A DNA stretch of 64,000 nt, from assembly GCF_005780185.1 (NCBI RefSeq), contig NZ_VBUI01000010.1, forward strand, positions 62,001 through 126,000, in the 5' to 3' direction. The notes under the pieces are model-generated. The model saw only the letters and a program-made list of their open reading frames with translations. It was not told the origin of the DNA and did not search any database. The stretch is from Halomonas urmiana (GTDB taxonomy: Bacteria > Pseudomonadota > Gammaproteobacteria > Pseudomonadales > Halomonadaceae). Made by a program: the position numbers and the translations under genes. Positions 11,073 to 19,318 of this stretch are shown here, piece after piece (the first letter of the stretch is position 1; each line of letters starts with the position of its first letter).

Positions 11073-11100
11073 GGCATGTCGCCCGCCGGTGCGACATGCC
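11073..11100 (+). terminator. Hairpin after fghA
   Basis: GGCATGTCGC and GCGACATGCC form a perfect 10-bp stem with an 8-nt loop 11 bp after the fghA stop. There is no T-run, so it is a likely but not canonical terminator. The remaining gap to gbdR (11101-11343) must hold the gbdR promoter; I see no clear box in it. Confidence 0.55.
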
Positions 11101-11343
11101 GCCTGGTGGATGCGTGTCACGGGGCGACATGATGTTGCTCACACGCGTCGCGATCGTCCCAGTCCACCAGGAACAGCCGCCTGATAGGGAAATTTGACAT
11201 GCCAGAAAACGACACTTGGGGTACATTCCTTCGTGAGCATGTCTGACAGCGACGCCTGACGCGGCCGTCATGCCCAACGCCCTCATTCTAAGGAGCAATT
11301 CCAAACGAACAGGGCATAAAGATACTTGCGCTGGAGTACCCGA

Positions 11344-12480
11344 ATGACAGCCGCTCCCCAGGCCTCACGCATTGCCGCTATCCCCCAGACCATCGGCTTT
11401 TTGCTGATGGACAACTTCACCCTCATTTCACTGGCCTCGGCCATCGAGCCCTTGCGCATGGCCAACCAGCTAGCCGGCCGCGAGCTCTATCGCTGGTTCA
11501 CCCTGAGCCTCGAGGGCGCCCCGGTGAAGGCCAGCGATGGCCTCCAGGTCACCCCGGATGCCGCCACCAACGTGCCGCTGGCGCTGGACACGGTGATCGT
11601 CTGCGGCGGGGTGGGGCCCCAGCGCAGCGTCCAGCGCGAGTGTGTCACCTGGCTGCAGTCCCAGGCCCGGCAGTCGCGTCGCCTGGGAGCGGTGTGCACG
11701 GGGACCTGGGCCCTGGCCCGGGCGGGGCTCCTCGACGGCTTCGAGGCCAGCGTGCACTGGGAATGTCTGGCCGCCATGCAGGAGGCCTTCCCCAAGGTCG
11801 CGCTCACCACTCGGCTGTTCTCCATCGACCGCGATCGCGCCACCTCCTCCGGCGGCACCGCGCCGCTGGACATGATGCTGACCCTGATCAGTCGCGACCA
11901 CGGGCGCGAGCTCGCGGCGGGCATCTCCGAGATGTTCGTCTACGACCGGGTACGCAACGAGCAGGATCAGCAGCGAGTGCCGCTCAAGCACGTGCTGGGC
12001 ACCACCCAGCCACGCCTACTGGAGATCGTCGCGCTGATGGAGGCCAACCTGGAGGAGCCCATCAGCCTCGACGAGCTGGCCGACTACGTGAACGTCTCGC
12101 GTCGCCAGCTCGAGCGGCTTTTCCAGAAGAACCTGCACTGCTCGCCGTCGCGCTACTACCTCAAGCTGCGCCTGACCCGGGCCCGCCAGCTGCTCAAGCA
12201 GACCGCGATGTCGATCATCGAGGTGGCGTCCGCCTGCGGCTTCGTCTCTACGCCGCACTTTTCCAAGTGCTACCGGGAGTACTTCGGCATCCCGCCCCGG
12301 GACGAGCGGCTGGGCAGCAGTCCCGTGGACCTGGTGCCCGTGTCCCTGGGCAAGGAGGCGGCGGCCCTGCTCCAGTCCGCCTCCTACGAGCCGGTCATCG
12401 AGCCGGTGTCCGCGGCCCTGAACGCTCTGTCCGAGGCCCGGGGAGAGCCCACCTATGCCAGCGTGCGGCTCAGAATATGA
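11344..12480 (+). CDS. gbdR: AraC/GlxA-type regulator of glycine betaine catabolism (GbdR-like)
   Basis: A 378-residue regulator with two domains. The N-terminal DJ-1/PfpI (glutamine-amidotransferase-like) part starts QTIGFLLMDNFTLISLASAI and includes the elbow GAVCTGTWALARAG. The C-terminal AraC HTH pair includes LDELADYVNVSRRQLERLFQ and VASACGFVSTPHFSKCYRE. This is the layout of Pseudomonas GbdR, which activates gbc, dgc and related genes in response to glycine betaine or dimethylglycine. CTGGAG seven bases before ATG 11344 decides the start; the upstream TTG at 11326 is unlikely. Its position directly before the dgc cluster supports the assignment. Confidence 0.88.
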   Translation: MTAAPQASRIAAIPQTIGFLLMDNFTLISLASAIEPLRMANQLAGRELYRWFTLSLEGAPVKASDGLQVTPDAATNVPLALDTVIVCGGVGPQRSVQRECVTWLQSQARQSRRLGAVCTGTWALARAGLLDGFEASVHWECLAAMQEAFPKVALTTRLFSIDRDRATSSGGTAPLDMMLTLISRDHGRELAAGISEMFVYDRVRNEQDQQRVPLKHVLGTTQPRLLEIVALMEANLEEPISLDELADYVNVSRRQLERLFQKNLHCSPSRYYLKLRLTRARQLLKQTAMSIIEVASACGFVSTPHFSKCYREYFGIPPRDERLGSSPVDLVPVSLGKEAAALLQSASYEPVIEPVSAALNALSEARGEPTYASVRLRI

Positions 12481-12490
12481 GCGAGGCCTG

Positions 12491-13192
12491 ATGCGTAACT
12501 GGGGGCGTCGGGCGGCGCGCTTCCTGGGACTCGCCCTGCTGGGCTGGGTGGGGCTGTCGGTCCTGCTGGTGCTGATGTTACGGGTGGTGCCGCTGGGCGG
12601 CTCTATGGTGATGTTCGAGCGCAAGGTGGAGGCCTGGCGCGCAGGCGAGTCGCTGGATATCCGCCAGGACTGGCGCTCCTGGGATGCGCTGTCCTCCCAG
12701 GCCAAGCTCGCGGTGATTGCCGCCGAGGACCAGCGCTTCCCCGTGCATCACGGCTTCGACCTGGTCGAGTTGCGTCGTGCCGTCACCGCCCGTCTCAACG
12801 GCGGTGACCTGCGCGGCGCCAGTACCCTCAGTCAGCAGACCGCCAAGAACCTCTTCCTGTGGACCGACCGCAGCTGGGTGCGCAAGGGCCTGGAGGCCTG
12901 GTTCACCCTGCTCATCGAGATGCTCTGGCCCAAGGAGCGGATCCTCGAGGTCTACCTCAATATCGCCGAGTGGGATGACGGCGTCTTCGGCCTGGAGGCC
13001 GCGTCCCGCCACTACTTCGGCGTCTCCGCATCGCAGCTCAGCGTCGTCCAGGCCAGTCGCCTGGCCGCCATCCTGCCCAACCCCCGCGGCTGGAGCGCCT
13101 CGCGTCCCGGGGGCCATGTGCTGCGCCGCAGCGTCTGGATTCGTCGCCAGATGCACAACCTGGGCGGTCCTGCTTACCTCGATCGGCTCTAG
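12491..13192 (+). CDS. mtgA: Monofunctional peptidoglycan transglycosylase
   Basis: A 233-residue GT51 enzyme that polymerises lipid II into glycan strands at the outer face of the inner membrane. It has one N-terminal membrane anchor (FLGLALLGWVGLSVLLVLML). The GT51 motifs are AAEDQRFPVHHGFD (catalytic Glu), GASTLSQQTAKNLFLW and KERILEVYLNIAEW. It starts ten bases after gbdR, with GCGAGG before the ATG. It is an ordinary cell-wall gene and its place between gbdR and the dgc operon is probably incidental. Confidence 0.95.
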   Translation: MRNWGRRAARFLGLALLGWVGLSVLLVLMLRVVPLGGSMVMFERKVEAWRAGESLDIRQDWRSWDALSSQAKLAVIAAEDQRFPVHHGFDLVELRRAVTARLNGGDLRGASTLSQQTAKNLFLWTDRSWVRKGLEAWFTLLIEMLWPKERILEVYLNIAEWDDGVFGLEAASRHYFGVSASQLSVVQASRLAAILPNPRGWSASRPGGHVLRRSVWIRRQMHNLGGPAYLDRL

Positions 13193-13261
13193 AGCCTGCC
13201 GGACGTAGTACTGAGCGACGGCGTCCCGCCTTTCCGCCGACCTTATTCGATCCCTTTCTAT

Positions 13262-13277
13262 GAATAGCGCGCTATTC
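13262..13277. promoter_or_regulatory. Perfect 16-bp palindrome GAATAGCGCGCTATTC
   Basis: GAATAGCGCGCTATTC is exactly self-complementary and lies 228 bp upstream of the dipeptidase start in the 297-bp gap after mtgA. It could be an operator for the dimethylglycine operon or part of a transcript end for mtgA. No regulator is assigned. Confidence 0.5.
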
Positions 13278-13303
13278 GCTTCCATCGATCGGTGAGCTTG
13301 ACT

Positions 13304-13317
13304 CCCCCCCCCCCCCC
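13304..13317. repeat. Homopolymer of 14 C upstream of the dimethylglycine operon
   Basis: Fourteen consecutive C residues lie 172 bp before the first gene of the dgc operon. Such tracts slip in replication and are also error-prone in sequencing, so the exact length is uncertain. The tract is outside any gene I accept. Confidence 0.85.
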
Positions 13318-13489
13318 GTGCCTCTCGTGACGACCGCTCACGCCCAGCAGGCTCCTTGTCGGTTCCGCCATGTCGCGATCGCGACGGCCATGACGCTTTT
13401 GGAATCTTCCCGGTCGCTTCCAGGCGCCGAACTCCGGGGGGCGGGGGATATGCTGCCGGCAAGTTCATGCATTCTTCCGGAGCCCCGCC

Positions 13490-14467
13490 ATGACCCCAGT
13501 CGAGCTGCACCAGGACGCCATCGTCATCGATGGCCTCGTTATCGCTAAGTGGAACCGCGAGCTGTTCGAGGACATGCGCAGGGGCGGCCTGACCGCCGCC
13601 AACTGCACGGTCTCGGTTTGGGAAGGTTTCCAGGCCACCGTCGACAACATCGTCAGGAGCAATGCCCTGATGGCCGAGTCCAGCGACCTGGTGCGCCCGG
13701 TGCGGACCGCCGCCGACATCACCCGCGCCAAGGAAGAGGGCAAGACCGGCATCATCTACGGCTTCCAGAACGCCCATGCCTTCGAGGATCAGATCGGCTA
13801 CGTCGAGATCTTCAAGCAGCTCGGCGTGGGCATCGTGCAGATGTGCTACAACACCCAGAACCTGGTGGGGACCGGCTGCTACGAACGTGACGGCGGCCTG
13901 TCCGGCTTCGGCCACGAGATCGTCGCCGAGATGAACCGCGTGGGCGTCATGTGCGACCTCTCCCATGTCGGCGAGAAGACCTCCACCGAGGTCATCGAGG
14001 CCTCCACCAAGCCGGTCTGCTACTCCCACTGCCTGCCCTCGGGCCTCAAGGATCATCCCCGCAACAAGTCCGACGCGGAACTCAAGTTCATCGCCGACCA
14101 TGGCGGCTTCGTCGGCGTGACCATGTTCACCCCCTTCCTGCGTGCCGGCGTCGACGCCACCGTCGACGACTACGTCGAGGCCATCGAGTATGTGATGAAC
14201 ATCGTCGGCGAGGATGCCATCGGCATCGGCACCGACTTCACCCAGGGCCACGATCAGAACTTCTTCGAGTGGCTGACCCACGACAAGGGCTATGCCCGTC
14301 GCCTGACTCGCTTCGGCAAGATCATCAACCCCGAGGGCATTCGCACCATCGGCGAATTCCCCAACCTCACCGAGGCGCTCTCGCGCCGTGGCTTCAGTGA
14401 ATCCCAGGTCCGCAAGATCATGGGCGAGAACTGGGTCCGCGTGCTGCGCGATGTCTGGGGCGAATGA
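13490..14467 (+). CDS. Membrane-dipeptidase-family metallohydrolase of the dimethylglycine cluster
   Basis: A 325-residue protein of the renal dipeptidase (M19) family with an amidohydrolase TIM-barrel. The usual HxD motif near the N-terminus (HNDLP in classic members) is replaced here by VIDGLVIAKWNRELFEDM. Later landmarks are present: MCDLSHVGEKTSTEVIEAS, KPVCYSHC and GIGTDFTQGH. It corresponds in order and sequence to the dipeptidase gene heading the dgcAB cluster in Pseudomonas aeruginosa. Its real substrate in betaine metabolism is not established. Gene order suggests co-transcription with the DUF5943 gene, dgcA and dgcB. Confidence 0.88.
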   Translation: MTPVELHQDAIVIDGLVIAKWNRELFEDMRRGGLTAANCTVSVWEGFQATVDNIVRSNALMAESSDLVRPVRTAADITRAKEEGKTGIIYGFQNAHAFEDQIGYVEIFKQLGVGIVQMCYNTQNLVGTGCYERDGGLSGFGHEIVAEMNRVGVMCDLSHVGEKTSTEVIEASTKPVCYSHCLPSGLKDHPRNKSDAELKFIADHGGFVGVTMFTPFLRAGVDATVDDYVEAIEYVMNIVGEDAIGIGTDFTQGHDQNFFEWLTHDKGYARRLTRFGKIINPEGIRTIGEFPNLTEALSRRGFSESQVRKIMGENWVRVLRDVWGE

Positions 14468-14518
14468 CCGCCCCTACCCCTGACCATGCATCCAATAACA
14501 ATTCGAGTGAGTGACACC

Positions 14519-15076
14519 GTGACCAAGATGGCCCCCGAACTGCCCATTGACGTGGATGCCGAGACCGGCGTCTGGACCACCGATGCGCTGCCCATGCTCT
14601 ACGTGCCCCGGCACTTCTTCATCAACAACCATGTGGCCGTGGAAGAGGCGCTGGGTGCCGAGAAGTACGCCGAGATTCTCTATCACGCCGGCTACAAGAG
14701 CGCCTGGCACTGGTGCGAGAAGGAGGCCGAGTGCCATGGCCTCGAGGGCGTTGACGTCTTCGAGCACTACATGAAGCGCCTCTCCCAGCGGGGCTGGGGA
14801 TTGTTCATCACCGAGGGCATCGACCTCGAGGCGGGGACCTGCCGGGTGCGCCTTGAGCACAGTGCCTTCGTCTATCAACTGGGCAAGGTGGGTCGCCGCG
14901 TCGAGTACATGTTCACCGGCTGGTTCGCCGGTGCCATGGACCAGATCCTCGCCGCGCGCGGCAGCGACGTGCGCACCGTCGCCGAACAGACGCAGAGCGG
15001 CGCCGAGGAAGGCTGCGACGTCGGGATCTTCGTGACTCGTCCGCTCGACGCTCTCTCCACCACCGGGCAGGCCTGA
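14519..15076 (+). CDS. DUF5943 (4-vinyl-reductase-like) protein of the dgc cluster
   Basis: About 185 residues, beginning VTKMAPELPIDVDAETGVWT from GTG 14519, which has GAGTGAG upstream. The in-frame ATG at 14486 would add 11 residues but lacks a ribosome-binding site. It resembles the protein encoded between the dipeptidase and dgcA in Pseudomonas. Features include KSAWHWCEKEAECHGLEG with two Cys, and MFTGWFAGAMDQILAARGSD. V4R-fold proteins bind small molecules or sense hydrocarbons. The function in dimethylglycine breakdown is unknown. It ends 12 bases before dgcA. Confidence 0.8.
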   Translation: MTKMAPELPIDVDAETGVWTTDALPMLYVPRHFFINNHVAVEEALGAEKYAEILYHAGYKSAWHWCEKEAECHGLEGVDVFEHYMKRLSQRGWGLFITEGIDLEAGTCRVRLEHSAFVYQLGKVGRRVEYMFTGWFAGAMDQILAARGSDVRTVAEQTQSGAEEGCDVGIFVTRPLDALSTTGQA

Positions 15077-15088
15077 GGAGACATCACC

Positions 15089-17161
15089 ATGGCTTTCGAC
15101 GCGATTTTCCAGCCGATCCAGATCGGCAACCTGACCATCCGCAACCGCGTGGTCAGCACCGCCCATGCCGAGGTGCATGCTACCGACGGCGGCATGACTA
15201 CCGACCGTTACGTCAAGTACTACGAGGAGAAGGCCAAGGGCGGCTGTGGTCTTTCCATCTGCGGCGGCTCCTCGGTAGTGTCCATCGATAGTCCCCAGGC
15301 CTGGTGGAGCTCGGTGAATCTGGCCACCGACCGGATCATCCCGCACTTCCAGAACCTTGCCGACGCGGTGCACAAGCACGGCGGCAAGATCATGATCCAG
15401 ATCACCCACATGGGGCGGCGCTCGCGCTGGGACGGCCACGATTGGTCGACCCTGCTGTCGCCCTCCGGCATCCGTGAACCGGTGCACCGCTCGACCTGCA
15501 AGACCATCGAGGAAGAGGATATCTGGCGGATCATCGGCGACTTCGCCCAGGCTGCGCGGCGGGCCAAGGAAGGGGGGCTGGACGGCGTCGAGCTGTCCGC
15601 CGTGCACCAGCACCTGATCGACCAGTTCTGGAGCCCGCGGGTCAACAAGCGTACCGATCAGTGGGGCGGCAGCTTCGAGAATCGCATGCGCTTCGGCATG
15701 GAGGTGCTCAAGGCGGTACGTGCCGAGGTCGGCGACGACTTCGTGGTCGGCATGCGCATCTGCGGTGACGAGTTCCACCCGGACGGCCTGTCCCATGAAG
15801 ACATGAAGCAGATCGCCGCCTACTACGATGCCACCGACCAGGTCGACTTCTTCGGCGTGATCGGTTCGGGCTGCGATACCCACAACACCCTGGCCAACGT
15901 CATTCCCAACATGGCCTATCCGCCGGAGCCCTTCCTGCATCTGGCAGCGGGCATCAAGGAAGTGGTCAAGGTGCCGGTGATCCATGCCCAGAACATCAAG
16001 GATCCCAATCAGGCCGAGCGCATCCTCGAGGGCGGCTATGTCGACCTGGTAGGCATGACCCGGGCACATATCGCCGACCCGCACCTGATCGCCAAGATCA
16101 AGATGGGACAGATCGACCAGATCAAGCAGTGCGTGGGCGCCAACTACTGCATCGATCGCCAGTACCAGGGCCTGGATGTGCTGTGCATCCAGAACGCCGC
16201 GACCTCGCGGGAATACATGGGCCTGCCGCACATCATCGAGAAGACCGAAGGTGCCAAGCGCAAGGTGGTAGTGGTCGGCGGCGGACCCGGCGGCATGGAG
16301 GCGGCCCGGGTGGCCGCCGAGCGGGGCCACGACGTCACCCTGTTCGAGGTCGCGGAGCAGCTGGGCGGCCAGATCACCATCGCGTCCAAGGCACCCCAAC
16401 GCGACCAGATTGCCGGCATCACCCGCTGGTACCAGCTCGAGCTTTCGCGCCTGGGCGTCGACCTGCGCCTGGGCACCCGGGCCGACGAGGCGACCCTGCT
16501 GGATCTGCGCCCGGACATCGTGGTGCTGGCCACCGGCGGCCAGCCCTTCCTCGAGCAGCACGAGGAGTGGGGCTACTCGGAGAATCCCGAGGAGAGCCTG
16601 GTGGTCAGCACCTGGGATGTGCTCAGCGGCCGCGTGGCGCCGGGCAAGAACGTGCTGATCTATGACGCCATCTGCGAGTTCTCCGGCGTCTCGGCGGCGG
16701 ACTTCCTGGCCGACAAGGGGGCCAAGGTCGAGATCGTCACCGACGACATCAAGCCGGGTGCGGCGGTGGGCGGCACCACCTTCCCGACCTACTACCGCAG
16801 CCTCTACGAGAAAGAGGTGATCATGTCCTCCGACCTGATGCTGCACAAGGTCTACCGCGAGGGCGACGCCCTGGTGGCGGTGCTCGAGAACGAGTACACC
16901 GGCGCCCAGGAGGAGCGCGTGGTCGACCAGGTGGTGGTGGAGAACGGTGTGCGGCCCGACGAGGCCCTCTACTACGCCCTCAAAGGGCAGTCGCGTAACA
17001 AGGGGCAGGTGGACCTGGAGGCGCTCTATGCGATCCAGCCGCAGCCCTGCCTGGCGGAGGACGGCGACGGCTTCCTGCTGTTCCGTCTGGGCGACTGCAG
17101 CGCGCCGCGCAATACCCATGCGGCGATCTACGATGCCCTGCGTATCTGCAAGGACTTTTAA
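15089..17161 (+). CDS. dgcA: Dimethylglycine demethylation protein DgcA (old-yellow-enzyme family)
   Basis: A 690-residue flavoenzyme in the trimethylamine dehydrogenase/2,4-dienoyl-CoA reductase mould. Residues 1-350 form an OYE-type TIM barrel (IFQPIQIGNLTIRNRVVSTA, MIQITHMGRRSRWDG, GGSFENRMRFGMEV). The Cys cluster region CVGANYCIDRQYQGLDVLC follows, and then the Rossmann domain VVVVGGGPGGMEAARVAAER (about 395-415). With DgcB and the ETF it oxidises dimethylglycine to sarcosine and formaldehyde. The Cys spacing is unusual for a [4Fe-4S] cluster, as in Pseudomonas DgcA as far as I recall. It is followed by a 174-bp gap with inverted repeats and then dgcB. Confidence 0.92.
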   Translation: MAFDAIFQPIQIGNLTIRNRVVSTAHAEVHATDGGMTTDRYVKYYEEKAKGGCGLSICGGSSVVSIDSPQAWWSSVNLATDRIIPHFQNLADAVHKHGGKIMIQITHMGRRSRWDGHDWSTLLSPSGIREPVHRSTCKTIEEEDIWRIIGDFAQAARRAKEGGLDGVELSAVHQHLIDQFWSPRVNKRTDQWGGSFENRMRFGMEVLKAVRAEVGDDFVVGMRICGDEFHPDGLSHEDMKQIAAYYDATDQVDFFGVIGSGCDTHNTLANVIPNMAYPPEPFLHLAAGIKEVVKVPVIHAQNIKDPNQAERILEGGYVDLVGMTRAHIADPHLIAKIKMGQIDQIKQCVGANYCIDRQYQGLDVLCIQNAATSREYMGLPHIIEKTEGAKRKVVVVGGGPGGMEAARVAAERGHDVTLFEVAEQLGGQITIASKAPQRDQIAGITRWYQLELSRLGVDLRLGTRADEATLLDLRPDIVVLATGGQPFLEQHEEWGYSENPEESLVVSTWDVLSGRVAPGKNVLIYDAICEFSGVSAADFLADKGAKVEIVTDDIKPGAAVGGTTFPTYYRSLYEKEVIMSSDLMLHKVYREGDALVAVLENEYTGAQEERVVDQVVVENGVRPDEALYYALKGQSRNKGQVDLEALYAIQPQPCLAEDGDGFLLFRLGDCSAPRNTHAAIYDALRICKDF

Positions 17162-17172
17162 CCCCAGCCATA

Positions 17173-17311
17173 AGCTGTAAGCCGGAAGCTGTAAGAACCC
17201 CTTTCCGGACGTCTGGTGAGATGAACGCTGGAACGGCTCATCTCCTTGACCGGCTTGGGAAGGACCTCCAAGAGGGGGTAACTTACCGCTTACAGCTTAA
17301 GGCTTACAGCT
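17173..17311. repeat. Inverted pair of 23-bp repeats flanking the dgcA-dgcB gap
   Basis: The left arm 17173-17195 reads AGCTGTAAGCCGGAAGCTGTAAG, itself a near-duplicate of AGCTGTAAG. The right arm 17289-17311 is its reverse complement with two differences (TT for GG in the centre). They would form a stem around a 93-nt loop between dgcA and dgcB. The form (short GCTGTAAG modules repeated and inverted) resembles REP-type intergenic elements. Confidence 0.85.
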
Positions 17312-17335
17312 CCTCATCGAGGAGAGGTGAGTACC

Positions 17336-19318
17336 ATGCTCGATATCCTCCTGCCGATCCTGATCTTTGCCGCCCTGGCGCTGGCGGTGATCGGCGCCGG
17401 GCGGCGTGTCCGCCTGTGGCGTCAGGGGCGTTCCGCCCGGGTCCCCCTGCTCAAGGGGCTCGCCGCCATGCCGCGGCGCTACCTGGTGGATCTTCACCAT
17501 GTGGTGGCCCGCGACAAGGCGATGTCCAACACCCATGTGGCCACCGCCGGCGGCTTCGTCGCCGCGGCCGTGCTGATGATCCTAGTGCACGGGCTGGGCC
17601 TGGGTTCCGAGGCCGCCGAAGGCATCCTCGGCTGGCTGCTGCTGGCGGCCAGCGCGACCATGTTCGTCGGCAGTTGCTTCGTGGCGCGCCGGCGCCGCAA
17701 CCCACCGGCTCGACTCTCCAAGGGCCCGTGGATGCGCCTGCCCAAGAGCCTGATGGCCTTCTCGTTGAGCGTCTTCGCCATCACCCTGCCCACCGTGGGC
17801 CTGCTGCCCCAGGATTTCGGCAGCTGGGTCCTGGCGCTGGCCCTGAGCGCCGTGCTGGTCTGGGGCCTGGGCGAGATGTTCTTCGGCATGACCTGGGGCG
17901 GGCCCATGAAGCACGCCTTCGCCGGCGCCCTGCACCTGGCCTTCCATCGCCGGGCCGAGCGCTTCGGCGAGGGGAATCGCTCCACCGGTCTCAAAGCCCT
18001 GAACCTGGACGACGAGGACGCCACCCTGGGCGTCGAGAAGCCCAGTGACTTCACCTGGAACCAGCTGCTCGGCTTCGATGCCTGCGTGCAGTGCGGTCGC
18101 TGCGAGGCGGTCTGCCCGGCCTTCGCCGCCGGCCAGCCGCTCAACCCCAAGAAGCTCATTCAAGACATGGTGGTGGGCATGGCCGGGGGCAGCGACGCCA
18201 ACTACGCCGGCAGCCCCTATCCGGGCCAGCCGGTGGGCGAGCACCAGGGCGATGCCCATGGGCCCATCGTGGCGCGCGAAGGCAAGGCGCTGGTGGACGC
18301 CGAGACCCTGTGGTCCTGCACCACCTGCCGTGCCTGCGTCGAGGAGTGCCCGATGATGATCGAGCACGTCGATGCCATCGTCGACATGCGTCGCTTCCTG
18401 ACCCTGGAGCACGGCAACACGCCCAACAAGGGCGCCGAGGTCCTCGACAACCTGATCGCCACCGACAACCCCGGCGGTTTCGACCCCGGTGCGCGGATGC
18501 ACTGGGCCGCCGACCTGGAGCTGCCGCTGATGGCGGACCTGCAGCAGGTCGACGTGCTGCTGTGGCTGGGCGACGGGGCCTACGACATGCGCAACCAGCG
18601 CACCCTGCGGTCGCTGGTCAAGGTGCTGCGCGCCGCCGGCGTCGACTTCGCCGTGCTCGGCAACGAGGAGCGTGACAGCGGCGACGTGGCCCGGCGCCTG
18701 GGCGACGAAGCGACCTTCCAGAGCCTGGCCAGGCGCAACATCGCCACCCTGGCCAAGTACCGCTTCCAGCAGATCGTCACCTGTGACCCGCACAGCTTCC
18801 ATGTGCTGGGCAACGAGTACGGCGAGCTGGGAGGGCACTACCAGGTCTATCACCACAGCACTTTCATCGCCGAGCTCCATGAGGCGGGTCGCCTGGCCTT
18901 CCGGCCTTGGAAGGGCGGCAGCGTGACCTATCACGATCCCTGCTACCTGGGCCGCTACAACGGCGAATTCGAGGCCCCACGCAATGTCCTGCGCGCCCTG
19001 GGCATCCAGGTCGCCGAGATGGAGCGTTCAGGCTTCCGCTCGCGGTGCTGCGGCGGCGGTGGCGGGGCCCCGATCACCGACATCCCCGGCAAGCAGCGGA
19101 TTCCGGACATGCGCATGGGTGACGTGCGCGAGACCGGTGCCGAGCTGGTGGCCGTGGGCTGCCCCCAGTGCACCGCCATGCTGGAAGGCGTGGTCGACAG
19201 CGCCGCCGAGGTCCGCGATATCGCTGAGCTGGTGGCCGACGCCCTGGTCGAGCTGCCGGCCGAGCATGGCAAGGGTCAGGCGCAGACGGCCCGTCCGCTG
19301 GCCGAGGAGGTAGTGTGA
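17336..19318 (+). CDS. dgcB: Dimethylglycine catabolism iron-sulfur protein DgcB
   Basis: A 660-residue membrane-bound HdrD/GlpC-like electron-transfer subunit. The N-terminal third has about four to five hydrophobic segments. Two [4Fe-4S] motifs follow, CVQCGRCEAVCP (about 247-258) and CTTCRACVEECP (about 330-341). The C-terminal CCG domains include CDPHSFHVLGNEYGE, YHDPCYLGRYN, CCGGGGGAP and GCPQC. It passes electrons from dimethylglycine oxidation towards the respiratory chain with the adjacent ETF. AGGAGAGG placed before ATG 17336 decides that start over GTG 17327. Its TGA overlaps the etfA ATG by one base. Confidence 0.92.
   Translation: MLDILLPILIFAALALAVIGAGRRVRLWRQGRSARVPLLKGLAAMPRRYLVDLHHVVARDKAMSNTHVATAGGFVAAAVLMILVHGLGLGSEAAEGILGWLLLAASATMFVGSCFVARRRRNPPARLSKGPWMRLPKSLMAFSLSVFAITLPTVGLLPQDFGSWVLALALSAVLVWGLGEMFFGMTWGGPMKHAFAGALHLAFHRRAERFGEGNRSTGLKALNLDDEDATLGVEKPSDFTWNQLLGFDACVQCGRCEAVCPAFAAGQPLNPKKLIQDMVVGMAGGSDANYAGSPYPGQPVGEHQGDAHGPIVAREGKALVDAETLWSCTTCRACVEECPMMIEHVDAIVDMRRFLTLEHGNTPNKGAEVLDNLIATDNPGGFDPGARMHWAADLELPLMADLQQVDVLLWLGDGAYDMRNQRTLRSLVKVLRAAGVDFAVLGNEERDSGDVARRLGDEATFQSLARRNIATLAKYRFQQIVTCDPHSFHVLGNEYGELGGHYQVYHHSTFIAELHEAGRLAFRPWKGGSVTYHDPCYLGRYNGEFEAPRNVLRALGIQVAEMERSGFRSRCCGGGGGAPITDIPGKQRIPDMRMGDVRETGAELVAVGCPQCTAMLEGVVDSAAEVRDIAELVADALVELPAEHGKGQAQTARPLAEEVV

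Noticed and set aside
14474..17119. 881-codon antisense frame across the DUF5943 gene and dgcA
   Set aside because: Shadow of real genes: no family features, composition dominated by Leu/Gly/His/Val.
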